Of a stretch of DNA of 64,000 bases, positions 18,339-26,706 are shown piece after piece (positions within the stretch are counted from its first letter, which is position 1; each line of letters starts with the position of its first letter). The position numbers were made by a program, and so were the translations under genes. A model generated the notes under the pieces. It made no database searches, was not told the origin of the DNA, and worked only from the letters and a program-made list of their open reading frames with translations. Source of the DNA: Hymenobacter edaphi (GTDB taxonomy: Bacteria; Bacteroidota; Bacteroidia; Cytophagales; Hymenobacteraceae); the NCBI RefSeq assembly GCF_003258365.1, contig NZ_QHKM01000002.1, forward strand, positions 434,001 to 498,000. The letters are read 5' to 3'.

Positions 18339-20621
18339 TTACTGCAGCGTCAGCTTGCTTTCCAGGCGAATGTCGTCGGAGGCCGAGCCGATCATCAGCT
18401 GGAAGTCGCCGGGCTCGGCTACCCACTCCAGCTTCGCGTTGTAGAAGGCCAGCTTGTCCTGGTCGATGGTGAAGGTGAGGGTCTTGGTTTCGCCGGGTTT
18501 GAGGCTGATTTTCTGGAAGTCCTTTAGCTCCTTGAGCGGGCGGGCCACCGAGGCCACCAGGTCGCGCAGGTAAAGCTGCACCACTTCCTCGCCGGCCACT
18601 TTGCCGGTGTTGGTCACCGTGCATTGCAGCTGCACCGTCTGGCCGGCAGCCATCGTGGACTGGCTGATTTTCAGCCCGTCGTACTTGAACGAGGTGTAGC
18701 TCAGGCCGTGGCCGAAGGCGTAGCGCGGGGTGTTGGGCGAGTCGATGTAGGCCGATTTGTAGCGGATGTCGCCGGGCTTGGTGACGGGGCGGCCGGTGTT
18801 GTAGAGCTGGTAGCTGATGGGCACCTGGCCCAGGGAGCGGGGGAAGGTGCTCGGCAGCTTGCCCGCGGGGTTGTAGTCGCCGAAAAGCACGTCGGCCAGG
18901 GCGTGGCCGCCCTCCGAGCCGGGCCACCAGCCGTAGAGAATGGCGTCGGCCTGGTCGGCAATGGCATTGAACACCAGCGGGCGGCCGGCCATCAGGATGA
19001 CCACTACGGGCTTGCCGGTGGCTTTCAGGGCCTGGAACAGCTCGGTTTGCACGCCCGGCAGGCCGATATCGGTGCGCGACTTGGCCTCGCCGCTCATGTC
19101 CCAGGTTTCGCCCACGCAGAGCACCACCACGTCGGAGGCCTTGGCGGCTTCGACGGCCGCGGCGAAGCCGGCGCGGGAGTCGCCCTGCACTTCGCAGCCC
19201 TTGGCGTAGCGCACCTGGGTGTTCTTGCCGGCGCGCTTGCTCAGGCCTCCGTACACCGAGGTAATCTGCGCGGTATCGGCCAGCACCACCCAACTGCCGG
19301 CCAGGTCGCGCTTGGCCTTGGCCAGCGGCCCGACGAGGGCAATGCTGCGCGGCTGGGCCAGGGGCAGGGCGTTGTTGTCGTTTTTGAGCAGCACCACCGA
19401 TTTGCGCGCAATGTCGCGGGCGGCTACGCGGTGCTTGGGGTCGTTGAGCACCTGCTTTTCGCGCTTTTCGTCCGAGAAGCGGTAGGGGTCGTCGAACAGG
19501 CCCAGCTCGAACTTCTTGCGCAGGATGCGGCGCACGGCGTCGTCGAGCAGGGCGGGGTCGGCCTGGCCGTCCTTGATGGACTGGGCCAGCGTGGCGTGGT
19601 AGGCGTCGCTTTCCATGTCCATGTCGGAGCCGGCGGCCAGGGCTTTGCGGGCGGCGTCGGCCTTGTCGGTGGCGTAGCCCCAGGGCACCATCTCGCCGAT
19701 GCTGCCCCAGTCCGATACCACGAAGCCCATGTACTGCCACTGGCCCTTCAGGATGTCGCGCTGCAGGTAGCGGCTGCCGGTGGCCGGGATGCCGTTGAGC
19801 GTGTTAAAGGAGTTCATGAACGTAGCCACGCCCGCGTCGGCCGCGGCCCGGAAGGGCGGCAAGTACACTTCCCAGAGCTGCTGTGGGCTCACGTCGACCA
19901 CGTTGTACTCGCGGCCGGCCACGGCGGCCCCGTAGGCCGCAAAGTGCTTGGCGCAGGCCATGATGGCATCGGTGCCGCCCAGCTTTTCGCCCTGAAAGCC
20001 CAGCACCCGGGCCCGGGCAATCTGGCTGCCGAGGTAGGTGTCTTCGCCGGCGCCTTCCATTACGCGGCCCCAGCGCGGGTCGCGGCCCACGTCCACCATC
20101 GGCGCGAAGGTCCAGTGAATACCCGAAGCGGCGGCTTCGCGGGCGGCCACGTGCGCCGATTCGCGGATGGCGGCCAAGTCCCAGCTGGCGGCTTCGCCCA
20201 GCGGGATGGGGAAGACGGTCTGGTAGCCGTGGATAACGTCGAGGGAGAAGAGCAGCGGGATTTTCAGCCGCGACTTCAGCGCCTCGGCCTGAATCAGGCG
20301 GGTGTCGGCCACGCCCTTCACGTTCAGCATCGAGCCCACCTGCCCCGAGCGGATGCTGTTGAGCAGGTCGTTTTTGCGGTTGCTGGCCGGGCCGGTTACC
20401 TCGCGGCCGGAGTACTGGTTGAGCTGGCCGATTTTTTCCTCCAGGGTCATCTGCCCGAGCAGCGCGGCTATGCGCTGTTCGATGCTGGCGGCAGCGGGTG
20501 CAGCTGGAGCCGCCAAGGCAGTATTTTTCTTAACCTTTACCTTGGTTTTCTGGGCCAGCGCGGCAGGCGTGGCAGCTAGGAGCAGGCCGAGGAGCAGATG
20601 ATGGTAGCGGGGTACGCGCAT
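18339..20621 (-). CDS. Glycoside hydrolase family 3 (beta-glucosidase/xylosidase, BglX-like)
   Basis: The 760-residue exported enzyme begins at the ATG at 20621 with a signal peptide (MRVPRYHHLLLGLLLAATPAALAQ). The GH3 N-terminal TIM barrel (about 50-380) carries the substrate-binding KHF (225-227) and the nucleophile D304 in VVSDWGS. The GH3 C-terminal domain (about 405-635) contains VVVLCVGETWDMSGE, and a fibronectin-III-like domain (about 670-750) closes the protein. This layout matches periplasmic BglX enzymes. Beside a GH10 xylanase it may act as a beta-xylosidase, but GH3 sequence alone does not separate glucosidase from xylosidase. An operator-like palindrome lies 38 bases upstream. 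Confidence 0.92.
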   Translation of the reverse strand: MRVPRYHHLLLGLLLAATPAALAQKTKVKVKKNTALAAPAAPAAASIEQRIAALLGQMTLEEKIGQLNQYSGREVTGPASNRKNDLLNSIRSGQVGSMLNVKGVADTRLIQAEALKSRLKIPLLFSLDVIHGYQTVFPIPLGEAASWDLAAIRESAHVAAREAAASGIHWTFAPMVDVGRDPRWGRVMEGAGEDTYLGSQIARARVLGFQGEKLGGTDAIMACAKHFAAYGAAVAGREYNVVDVSPQQLWEVYLPPFRAAADAGVATFMNSFNTLNGIPATGSRYLQRDILKGQWQYMGFVVSDWGSIGEMVPWGYATDKADAARKALAAGSDMDMESDAYHATLAQSIKDGQADPALLDDAVRRILRKKFELGLFDDPYRFSDEKREKQVLNDPKHRVAARDIARKSVVLLKNDNNALPLAQPRSIALVGPLAKAKRDLAGSWVVLADTAQITSVYGGLSKRAGKNTQVRYAKGCEVQGDSRAGFAAAVEAAKASDVVVLCVGETWDMSGEAKSRTDIGLPGVQTELFQALKATGKPVVVILMAGRPLVFNAIADQADAILYGWWPGSEGGHALADVLFGDYNPAGKLPSTFPRSLGQVPISYQLYNTGRPVTKPGDIRYKSAYIDSPNTPRYAFGHGLSYTSFKYDGLKISQSTMAAGQTVQLQCTVTNTGKVAGEEVVQLYLRDLVASVARPLKELKDFQKISLKPGETKTLTFTIDQDKLAFYNAKLEWVAEPGDFQLMIGSASDDIRLESKLTLQ

Positions 20622-20658
20622 TCGATTCAGGGGTAAAAGAGCCGGGGAAATGGCCCGG

Positions 20659-20674
20659 CAAAGAACGTTCGTTG
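20659..20674 (-). promoter_or_regulatory. LacI-type operator-like palindrome upstream of GH3
   Basis: CAAAGAACGTTCGTTG is palindromic except at one pair, with an AACGTT centre like many LacI/GalR operators. It is 38 bases from the GH3 start codon. Confidence 0.4.
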
Positions 20675-20889
20675 CACTCACTGGCGGCTACTGGCCGCAG
20701 CTGTTCCAGTGGCGCCGGCCCACCTCACTCACCAAGGTGCGCGGCGCCCGTTCCCGGCGAAACAGCTGCTTTCCCATTCCCCAATGCGGCCGGCAGCCGC
20801 CAGGTGAGAGCAACGTAATGGTTAAGGAAAAAGGAGGAAGAAGGCGCTTTTCAACGGTAGTCAAGTAGTCGTTCTTCCTTGTTCTTCAC

Positions 20890-21945
20890 TCAGTTCAAGG
20901 CTTCCACGATGCCGTCGTAGGCGGGCTTTTTCTGGTAGCTGGCGTCGAAGGGCAGGGGCCAGTCGGGGCAGCTGCAGTAGCCGCGCACCCAGCTGTCGGC
21001 GTCCGAAACGTTCCAGGTGGTAATGCCGAAGCGCTGGGCGGCTGGCAGAGCGTTGTAGGTCTGCACGATGAGCTTGTACTTGGCTTTCTGGGCGCTGGCC
21101 AGGGCGTCGGACCAGGTCAGGGTGGCGAGGTTGGAGGGGTTCACGGCCACGTCCAGCTCCGAAATGTGCACCAGCAGCCCCGTCTGGGCGGCGGTGTTGA
21201 TGGCGGCGGCCAGGTTGGCGTCCGAGCGGTTGATATTGGTGTGCATCTGCAGCCCGATGCCGTCGATGGGAATGCCGCGGGCCTTGAGGCCGTTCACCAG
21301 GCTGAGAATGGCGGTGCGCTTGGTCGGGCCATACTCGTGGCCGTAGTCGTTGTAGAAGAGCCTGGCGTCGGGGTCGGCCTGGCGGGCGTACTGAAAGGCG
21401 CGGGCAATGTAGTCGGGGCCGAGGTGCTGCCGCCACACGCTGGGGCGCAGGGTGCCGTCTTCGGCCACGGCCTCGTTCACCACGTCCCAGGAGGCCACCT
21501 GCCCGCGGAAATGCCCCACCACGGTCTGAATGTGGGTGCGCATCAGGTTTTCCCAGGCCGCCGAGTCACCCTGAAAGCCGGTCACCCAGGCGGGCAATGA
21601 CTGGTGCCAGATGAGCGTGTGGCCGTGCACGCGGCTGTTGCTTTGGCGGGCGTACTGCACCAGGTAGTCGGCGTCAGCCCAGGTGTAGGTGGCCGCGTCC
21701 GGGTGCAGGCTGCGGAACTTCATGGCGTTTTCGCCCGTCACGCTGCGGTATTCCCGCGTCACCACGCCCTGGTAGCCGGCGTTGGCGCGCAGCAGCGTCA
21801 CGTTGACGGCGGCGCCGAAGGGAAAGGCGGCTTCGCGCAGGCTGCCCAGGGCGGGCGGCAGGGGCGGCTCCGGGTCGGTGCCGGCGCCTTTCTTGCCACA
21901 GCCAGTGAGCAGCAGGATAAGCGAAAGGAAGGGCAGTGCTTTCAT
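20890..21945 (-). CDS. Endo-1,4-beta-xylanase, GH10, lipoprotein
   Basis: The 351-residue enzyme carries a lipoprotein signal with the cleavage site LTGC (C16), so it is tethered to a membrane, probably on the cell surface or in the periplasm. The GH10 TIM barrel fills residues about 35-350. Motifs are RSVTGENAMKF, HGHTLIWHQ, the acid/base E158 in WDVVNEAV, QMHTNI, and the nucleophile E263 in HISELDV. ITTWNVSDADSW is the conserved late Trp-containing strand. It cleaves internal bonds of xylan. It belongs to the minus-strand polysaccharide cluster between GH3 and the acetylesterase. Confidence 0.95.
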   Translation of the reverse strand: MKALPFLSLILLLTGCGKKGAGTDPEPPLPPALGSLREAAFPFGAAVNVTLLRANAGYQGVVTREYRSVTGENAMKFRSLHPDAATYTWADADYLVQYARQSNSRVHGHTLIWHQSLPAWVTGFQGDSAAWENLMRTHIQTVVGHFRGQVASWDVVNEAVAEDGTLRPSVWRQHLGPDYIARAFQYARQADPDARLFYNDYGHEYGPTKRTAILSLVNGLKARGIPIDGIGLQMHTNINRSDANLAAAINTAAQTGLLVHISELDVAVNPSNLATLTWSDALASAQKAKYKLIVQTYNALPAAQRFGITTWNVSDADSWVRGYCSCPDWPLPFDASYQKKPAYDGIVEALN

Positions 21946-21965
21946 AGGCGCCTCTCCTTCCGGCC

Positions 21966-22004
21966 GCCCCCACCCCCGGCCCCTCCCCTCCGGGAGAGGG
22001 GAGC
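21966..22004. repeat. CCCCTCTCC/GGAGAGGGG inverted repeat, copy 2
   Basis: CCCCCACCCCCGGCCCCTCC is followed by CCTCCGGGAGAGGGGAGCC, related to the element at 17077-17117. It lies between the xylanase and esterase genes. Confidence 0.65.
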
Positions 22005-22064
22005 CAGATGATGCGGCTGAACCTGACGAAGGCTGGTTAGTTGCGGTGGGTGCTGCGTTTCGGG

Positions 22065-22994
22065 TTAGAATCGGGACTTGGCAGATTTAGCCTTCGACTT
22101 TGATTTCGGCGTCAACTCGGCTTTTGGCTTCGGCTTAGCCTCCGCCTGCAGCTTCAGCATGGCCTGGGCGTAGCGCTGACCCAGCAGGCGGGCCGAGGCC
22201 GCGTCGTAGTGCAGCTGGTCGCCGCGGTGCCGGGTGTTTTCGGCCGTGATGTAGGCGTAGTGCGGTACCGTTTGGGCGAGGCTGGCTACGGCCCGGTTGA
22301 GCTGTAGCGCGCCGTCGTTGATGCGGCGACGGCCCAGACTGTCGGGCCGCTCGTACTGAAAGGCGGGCAGCTGGGCGGCCACGAAGGGCACCTCGGGTGC
22401 GCCGAGGTCCTGGCGCAGACGGTTGATGAGGGCGGTCAGGTTTTGGGCGTAGGCGCTGCTTTTCTCCGGGCTGCTGTCGGCTTCGCCCTGGTTCCAGAGG
22501 ATGCCGGCCAGCGTGCCGTGTTGCAGCGCCAGCCGCGCCCGGCGCAGGGCGTCGTCGTAGGGGTTGACCTTGGTATCGGGGAAAAAGGCGCCGGGCTGCC
22601 AGTAGCTGATGGCCGAGCCGCCCACCGCGCAGGGCACCAGCCCGATGACGGCCGCCGGCTCCGCCGCCGCCAGGGCCCGGCCGAAGCTCAGCCCCGGCCC
22701 CACGCCGGCCACCGGCTTATCGAAGTGCAGCGGGTCTTTAGCTTCTTCCCACTGCCCGGCCGCGTTCAGCCGCAGCACCCGCGCCGTAGCTGTGGTGTCC
22801 TGGGCTTCCACCACCCCGCGCCCCGCCATGTTCGACTGCCCCAGCAGCAAGTACACCCGCAGCTGCTCCCGGCGCGCCGGCGGCGCCACTGCCGTCCGCA
22901 CTTTCGGCTTCAACCCCGCGGCCACGGGCCGGGCCGGCGTCTGGGCCAGGGCGGCCAGGGGCAGCAGCGTGGTGAAGAGGGTTAGGCGGAGCAT
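22065..22994 (-). CDS. SGNH-type carbohydrate acetylesterase (sialate O-acetylesterase-like)
   Basis: The 309-residue exported protein has a signal peptide (MLRLTLFTTLLPLAALAQ). Block I is YLLLGQSNMAGRG with catalytic S54. GPGLSFGRAL and PCAVGGSAISYW follow, then ILWNQGEADS as the oxyanion block and DQLHYDAAS with D259 and H262 completing the triad. This pattern is that of the sialate O-acetylesterase/CE6 group, some members of which are acetyl-xylan esterases. Next to a GH10 xylanase, removal of acetyl groups from xylan is the likeliest role. The last 25 residues are a Lys-rich low-complexity tail of unknown purpose. Confidence 0.85.
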   Translation of the reverse strand: MLRLTLFTTLLPLAALAQTPARPVAAGLKPKVRTAVAPPARREQLRVYLLLGQSNMAGRGVVEAQDTTATARVLRLNAAGQWEEAKDPLHFDKPVAGVGPGLSFGRALAAAEPAAVIGLVPCAVGGSAISYWQPGAFFPDTKVNPYDDALRRARLALQHGTLAGILWNQGEADSSPEKSSAYAQNLTALINRLRQDLGAPEVPFVAAQLPAFQYERPDSLGRRRINDGALQLNRAVASLAQTVPHYAYITAENTRHRGDQLHYDAASARLLGQRYAQAMLKLQAEAKPKPKAELTPKSKSKAKSAKSRF

Positions 22995-23022
22995 CTTGGG
23001 GTTGGTTTTTGGTTCAGGCCGT

Positions 23023-23162
23023 TATGTCGAGCTGGTCGAGACGTCCCGCGTGGGAAACGGTGTGCGCTAGGTTTTCCCGCTGAGGGATATACCAGCAGAC
23101 GTCAGCACGCGAGATGCTTGCCTACGGCGACCTTCGGTTCGGCTGCGCCTCTGCATGACGTT
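23023..23162. repeat. Degenerate TATGTCGAGC...GCATGACG repeat
   Basis: TTATGTCGAGCTGGTCGAGA at one end and CTCTGCATGACG at the other, with GGGAAA/TTTCCC and ATGCTTGCC inside, resemble a decayed member of the CATGCTGAGC family. It occupies the gap between the esterase and agarase-like genes. Confidence 0.55.
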
Positions 23163-23166
23163 CTGA

Positions 23167-24603
23167 TTACTTTTTCTGCGTGTCGAAGTAGTCGGCCAGG
23201 CGGTACATCTGCTGGTTTAGCTCGCGCATGGGCAGCAGCAGGGGCTGGTAGGGCTCGAAGCGGTAGTTGACGATGCCCTTGTTGGCGTCGGTGTTGGAGG
23301 GCTCGGCGCCTTTCAGGGTGGGGTCGTTGTCCTGGTACTTAAACCAGTGCCAGCCCACGCAATTCTTCGATTCCAGCAAACCCAGCGTGAAATTCTGGTA
23401 GAACTTGCCCCGGTCGGCCTGGGTGCGCACCACCCAGCCGGCGCCGGCGGTGTTGGCCAGGCCGGGGGCGTCTTCGCCCTTCACGTACCATTCCGTGACG
23501 ATGAAAGGCTTCTGGGCCAGCTTTTCCCACTCGCTCACCCACTTGGGCTCGGGCGTCCAGTTGTTGTAATAGTTGATGCTGACCACGTCCACGTACTTGC
23601 CCGTCACCTGCATCAGCTCGGGGTAGTAGCGCTGGGCGCCGTGGAAGCGGCAGCCGAGGTACATATGGTTGGGGTCGTACTTCTTCAGCGCCCGGGCCAC
23701 CGTGCTGAAGTACTTGTCGGCCACGAAGGCCAGGAAGTCCTGCCGGTGCTGGTCGGTTATAGTTTCCAGGGTGATGTTGCGCGCGTCGGCCCACTGCCTG
23801 GCGGCCTGGTAGCCGGGCTCGGTCTGGGGCAGCTTGAGGTAGCCATCGAGGTTTTTGCGCAGCAGCGGCATCTCGTTGTCGGAGAAGTAGCCGAACAGGT
23901 TCCGGTCGTCCTTGTACTTGGTGAGCTGCTGGGCGTACTGCTCGCAGAACTCCGCGAAGCCCGGGTCGAAGGCGAAGATGACGTCGTTGGGGTAGCCCTT
24001 GTGCCCAGGCTGCACGTAGGTGCCGCCGCGCTTGTCGCCGTACTTGGCCATGAAGTCCAGGTTCACGGTGTAGGCCAGCGGCCGGTCTGCCTTGGCGTTT
24101 TCCGCCCGGATTTCCTCGTTGGCCGCCCACGCCCCCGCGCCGTTGAACCCGTTGTCAACGAGTAGCTGCCGGGTTTTGCGCATCCAACCCGCCTTGTCGC
24201 CAAACTGCTCCTTGAGCGCCTGCTGAGCCCGCTCCGAGCCGACGGCCTGCACGTTGTTGGGCGCGTTGTGCAGGAAGAAATAGCCCTCCGGGTCCACGGC
24301 CCACCAGCGCCCGTCCACTTTCTTCACGTAGTAGAAACCGGTGGCCGTGGTGCGCTTATCGAGGCGCCCGCCGTATTTGCTCAGCTTGGTTTTGCCCGGC
24401 TTGAAGCCCCGCAGCTGCGCGATGTTGCGCGTGGCGTAGCTCTTGTAGGGCGAAAACGAAGCCGTGCCGTCGATTTTGGAGTTGTTGAGCGTCTTCTTCG
24501 CGTCGACGCGCAGGGTGTACTCGGTGGTGTCGAGCCGCTGGGCCCGGGCGGTAAGGCCAGTGAGGAGCAGCAGGCCAACTACTGCCAGCCGGGAGGCCCA
24601 CAT
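23167..24603 (-). CDS. Agarase-like clan GH-A glycoside hydrolase
   Basis: The 478-residue protein begins at the ATG at 24603 with a clear signal peptide (MWASRLAVVGLLLLTGLTARAQ). The frame also reads upstream through a palindromic repeat to an ATG at 24708 that overlaps the GH2 stop codon, but that extension only encodes repeat-derived GLKPWA segments. Candidate catalytic residues are E244 in GYFSDNEMP and E371 in IVTEWYVKG, with VGWHWFKYQDND near the end. The spacing fits a GH-A barrel, and the motifs recall Bacteroidota proteins annotated as beta-agarases (GH50-like). In a xylan/glucuronate locus the real substrate is uncertain. Confidence 0.65.
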   Translation of the reverse strand: MWASRLAVVGLLLLTGLTARAQRLDTTEYTLRVDAKKTLNNSKIDGTASFSPYKSYATRNIAQLRGFKPGKTKLSKYGGRLDKRTTATGFYYVKKVDGRWWAVDPEGYFFLHNAPNNVQAVGSERAQQALKEQFGDKAGWMRKTRQLLVDNGFNGAGAWAANEEIRAENAKADRPLAYTVNLDFMAKYGDKRGGTYVQPGHKGYPNDVIFAFDPGFAEFCEQYAQQLTKYKDDRNLFGYFSDNEMPLLRKNLDGYLKLPQTEPGYQAARQWADARNITLETITDQHRQDFLAFVADKYFSTVARALKKYDPNHMYLGCRFHGAQRYYPELMQVTGKYVDVVSINYYNNWTPEPKWVSEWEKLAQKPFIVTEWYVKGEDAPGLANTAGAGWVVRTQADRGKFYQNFTLGLLESKNCVGWHWFKYQDNDPTLKGAEPSNTDANKGIVNYRFEPYQPLLLPMRELNQQMYRLADYFDTQKK

Positions 24604-24614
24604 GGCCCCGGATG

Positions 24615-24685
24615 CCCAGGGTTTCAACCCTGGGAGGGCGTCCGGGCCGTTCTGCGTATCAATAGCCCAGGGTTTCAACCCTGAG
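24615..24685. repeat. Two CCCAGGGTTTCAACCCTGGG palindromes
   Basis: A 9-bp stem around TC at 24615-24634 is repeated at 24666-24685, with an intervening segment of about 31 bases. It lies exactly between the GH2 stop and the signal peptide of the agarase-like protein. Confidence 0.85.
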
Positions 24686-24707
24686 GCCGCAGCGTTTGGA
24701 GTGCGCA

Positions 24708-26576
24708 TTATTTCCCGTCGTATTGCTTGGCCAGCTGCCGGTAGTACTCCTGCAGCACGTAGAAAGCCTTTTTCTTCACCCCGGTGCTCGAAATCAGGCC
24801 TTTGCGGTTGAAGCCCTGCTGGTACACCGGGTGCTGCCGGCGGGTGGCGCGGAAGTCGGCCAGAATCCACGGGGTCATGCCGCGCAGGTTCTTGATGGTG
24901 CTCAGCATCTTGATCTGCTGCTGGTACAGCGCCTCCTGGTACTCCTCGCTCCAGCGCGTGTCGGCGTCGGCGTGGTAGCCAGCCAGGGCGTCGCCGCCAA
25001 ACTCGCTGATGGTCACCGGCTTGTTGTACTTGATGTCGAAGGTGTACTTGGTAATTTCGCTGGGCTTGCCGCCCCAGTACCAGCCGGCGTACTCGTTGAT
25101 GCTCGTCAGGTCCAGAAACTCGCCCAGCGGGTCGTCCACGTGGATGACGTTGTCGGGGGTGCGGTGCAGCTCCAGGGCGGCCGAAATCAGGCGGGTGTCA
25201 TCGAGGCTGCGGGCTTTCTGGGCCAGGCTGCTCATGAATTTCAGGCGCGGCTCGCTCAGCGGCGTCTCGTTGCCGATGCTCCACACGACCACGCTGGCGC
25301 GGTTTTTCCCGAGCGAAATCAGGTCCGAAAGCTGGTTTTCGGCGTTCTGGTAGGTGGCGGGGTTCTGCCAGGCAATGGTCCAGTACACCGGCACCTCGCC
25401 CCACACCAGCAGGCCCATTTCGTCGGCCAGCTTGAGCATGGTTTCGTTGTGCGGGTAGTGGGCCAGGCGCACGTAGTTGCAGCCCAGTTCCTTGGCCCAG
25501 GTCAGCAGCATGCGCAGGTCACCCTCGCCCCGGGCCCGGCCCGGAATCAGCGGATTCTCGTCGTGCATCGAAATGCCGCGCATGAAAATCGACTTGCCGT
25601 TCAGCAGAATATCCGCGCCCCGCGTCTCGATGGTGCGGAAGCCGATGCGGTCCTGCACCTGGTCGGTGCCGGTGCTCAAGGTCACCGCGTACAGCTTGGG
25701 CGTCTGCGGCGACCAAAGCGTGAGCTTCCGGGCCGGCACCGTGAAGCTGGCGCGGCCCTCACCGTCGGTTTTCACCTGCTGCGTGATTTTGGCCTCCGGA
25801 ATGCTCAGCGTCACCGTCTGATTCGCCTTGGCCTCACCCGTCAGCTGCACGAAGCCGGCGAGCTGGCCCATATTGCCCTTGGCCAGCTGCACTTTGTAGT
25901 CGCTGATGAAGGTCTGCGGCGTCTCGGCCACGAATACGTCCCGGGTCATGCCGCCGTAGTTCCACCAGTCGGTGTTGATGGTCGGGACTTCCTCCGGGCG
26001 GCGGGTGTTGTCGGCCTTCACCACCACGAAGTTGTCCCCGCCCGGGTTCAGCCGGTCGGTGATGTCGTACTGAATCGGGGTGAAGCCGCCCTTGTGCATG
26101 CCCAGCTTCTTGCCGTTCAAATACACGTGCGCCTCGTAGTTGATGGCCCCGAAGTACAGGTGGTACCGCTTGCCGGCTTTGGGCTGCAGGTTGAAGCTTT
26201 TCTTGTACCAGATGGTGCCCTCGTAGTAGAGCAGCTCCGGCCGCTGGGAGTTCCAGTCGCCGGGCACCTGCAGGGCGTCGGCGTGGTCGAAGTCGTACTC
26301 AATCAGCTCGGTCTCCTGCTTGGTGCTGGGCTTGGCGTTGTCGTAGTAGCCGCCCTTGCCGCTTTTCGACTGGTCAAAAGCCTCGCGGCGGTAGTCGTAG
26401 AAGCCGTTTTCGTAGGGGTCGATGATGTAGTTCCAGCGGCCGTTCAGGCTGAGCACCCGGCGGCCGGGCGCGTTCTGAATCAGGGTCGACTGGGCCAGCA
26501 GCGGCTGGGTGGCAAAGCTGCCGGCCAGCAAGAGAAAAGCGGCGGCCAGCGTCTGCAGCGAGGTGCGGAATGTCAT
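24708..26576 (-). CDS. GH2 beta-glucuronidase
   Basis: The 622-residue exported enzyme starts at the ATG at 26576 with a signal peptide (MTFRTSLQTLAAAFLLLAGS...LLAQ). The jelly-roll domain (about 40-220), Ig-like domain (about 222-318) and TIM barrel (about 320-615) follow in the GH2 order. Acid/base is E437 in WSIGNE, the nucleophile is E525 in ISEFGGD, and NEYAGWYWG (494-502) matches glucuronidases. Residues 590-593 are NRKG, the N-x-K-G motif that binds the glucuronate carboxylate and separates beta-glucuronidases from beta-galactosidases. Released glucuronate would feed the SDR and uxuA enzymes of the same locus. Its stop overlaps an alternative start of the next gene by one base. Confidence 0.88.
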   Translation of the reverse strand: MTFRTSLQTLAAAFLLLAGSFATQPLLAQSTLIQNAPGRRVLSLNGRWNYIIDPYENGFYDYRREAFDQSKSGKGGYYDNAKPSTKQETELIEYDFDHADALQVPGDWNSQRPELLYYEGTIWYKKSFNLQPKAGKRYHLYFGAINYEAHVYLNGKKLGMHKGGFTPIQYDITDRLNPGGDNFVVVKADNTRRPEEVPTINTDWWNYGGMTRDVFVAETPQTFISDYKVQLAKGNMGQLAGFVQLTGEAKANQTVTLSIPEAKITQQVKTDGEGRASFTVPARKLTLWSPQTPKLYAVTLSTGTDQVQDRIGFRTIETRGADILLNGKSIFMRGISMHDENPLIPGRARGEGDLRMLLTWAKELGCNYVRLAHYPHNETMLKLADEMGLLVWGEVPVYWTIAWQNPATYQNAENQLSDLISLGKNRASVVVWSIGNETPLSEPRLKFMSSLAQKARSLDDTRLISAALELHRTPDNVIHVDDPLGEFLDLTSINEYAGWYWGGKPSEITKYTFDIKYNKPVTISEFGGDALAGYHADADTRWSEEYQEALYQQQIKMLSTIKNLRGMTPWILADFRATRRQHPVYQQGFNRKGLISSTGVKKKAFYVLQEYYRQLAKQYDGK

Positions 26577-26577
26577 T

Positions 26578-26702
26578 GGTGAGATGGTGAGATGGTGAGA
26601 TGGTGAGTGGTGAAATGGTGAGTGTTGTTCTGCTGGCGCTACCTGCACGGTGCCGCGCTGCTCGAACGTCAAACTCACCATTTCACCACCTCACCATTTC
26701 AC
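26578..26702. repeat. GGTGA-type intergenic hairpin repeat, copy 2
   Basis: Tandem GGTGAGAT and GGTGAAAT octamers on the left are mirrored by CACCATTTCACCACCTCACC on the right, with GAACGTCAAACTC at the inner edge. It sits between the susD stop and the GH2 start. Confidence 0.8.
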
Positions 26703-26706
26703 CACT

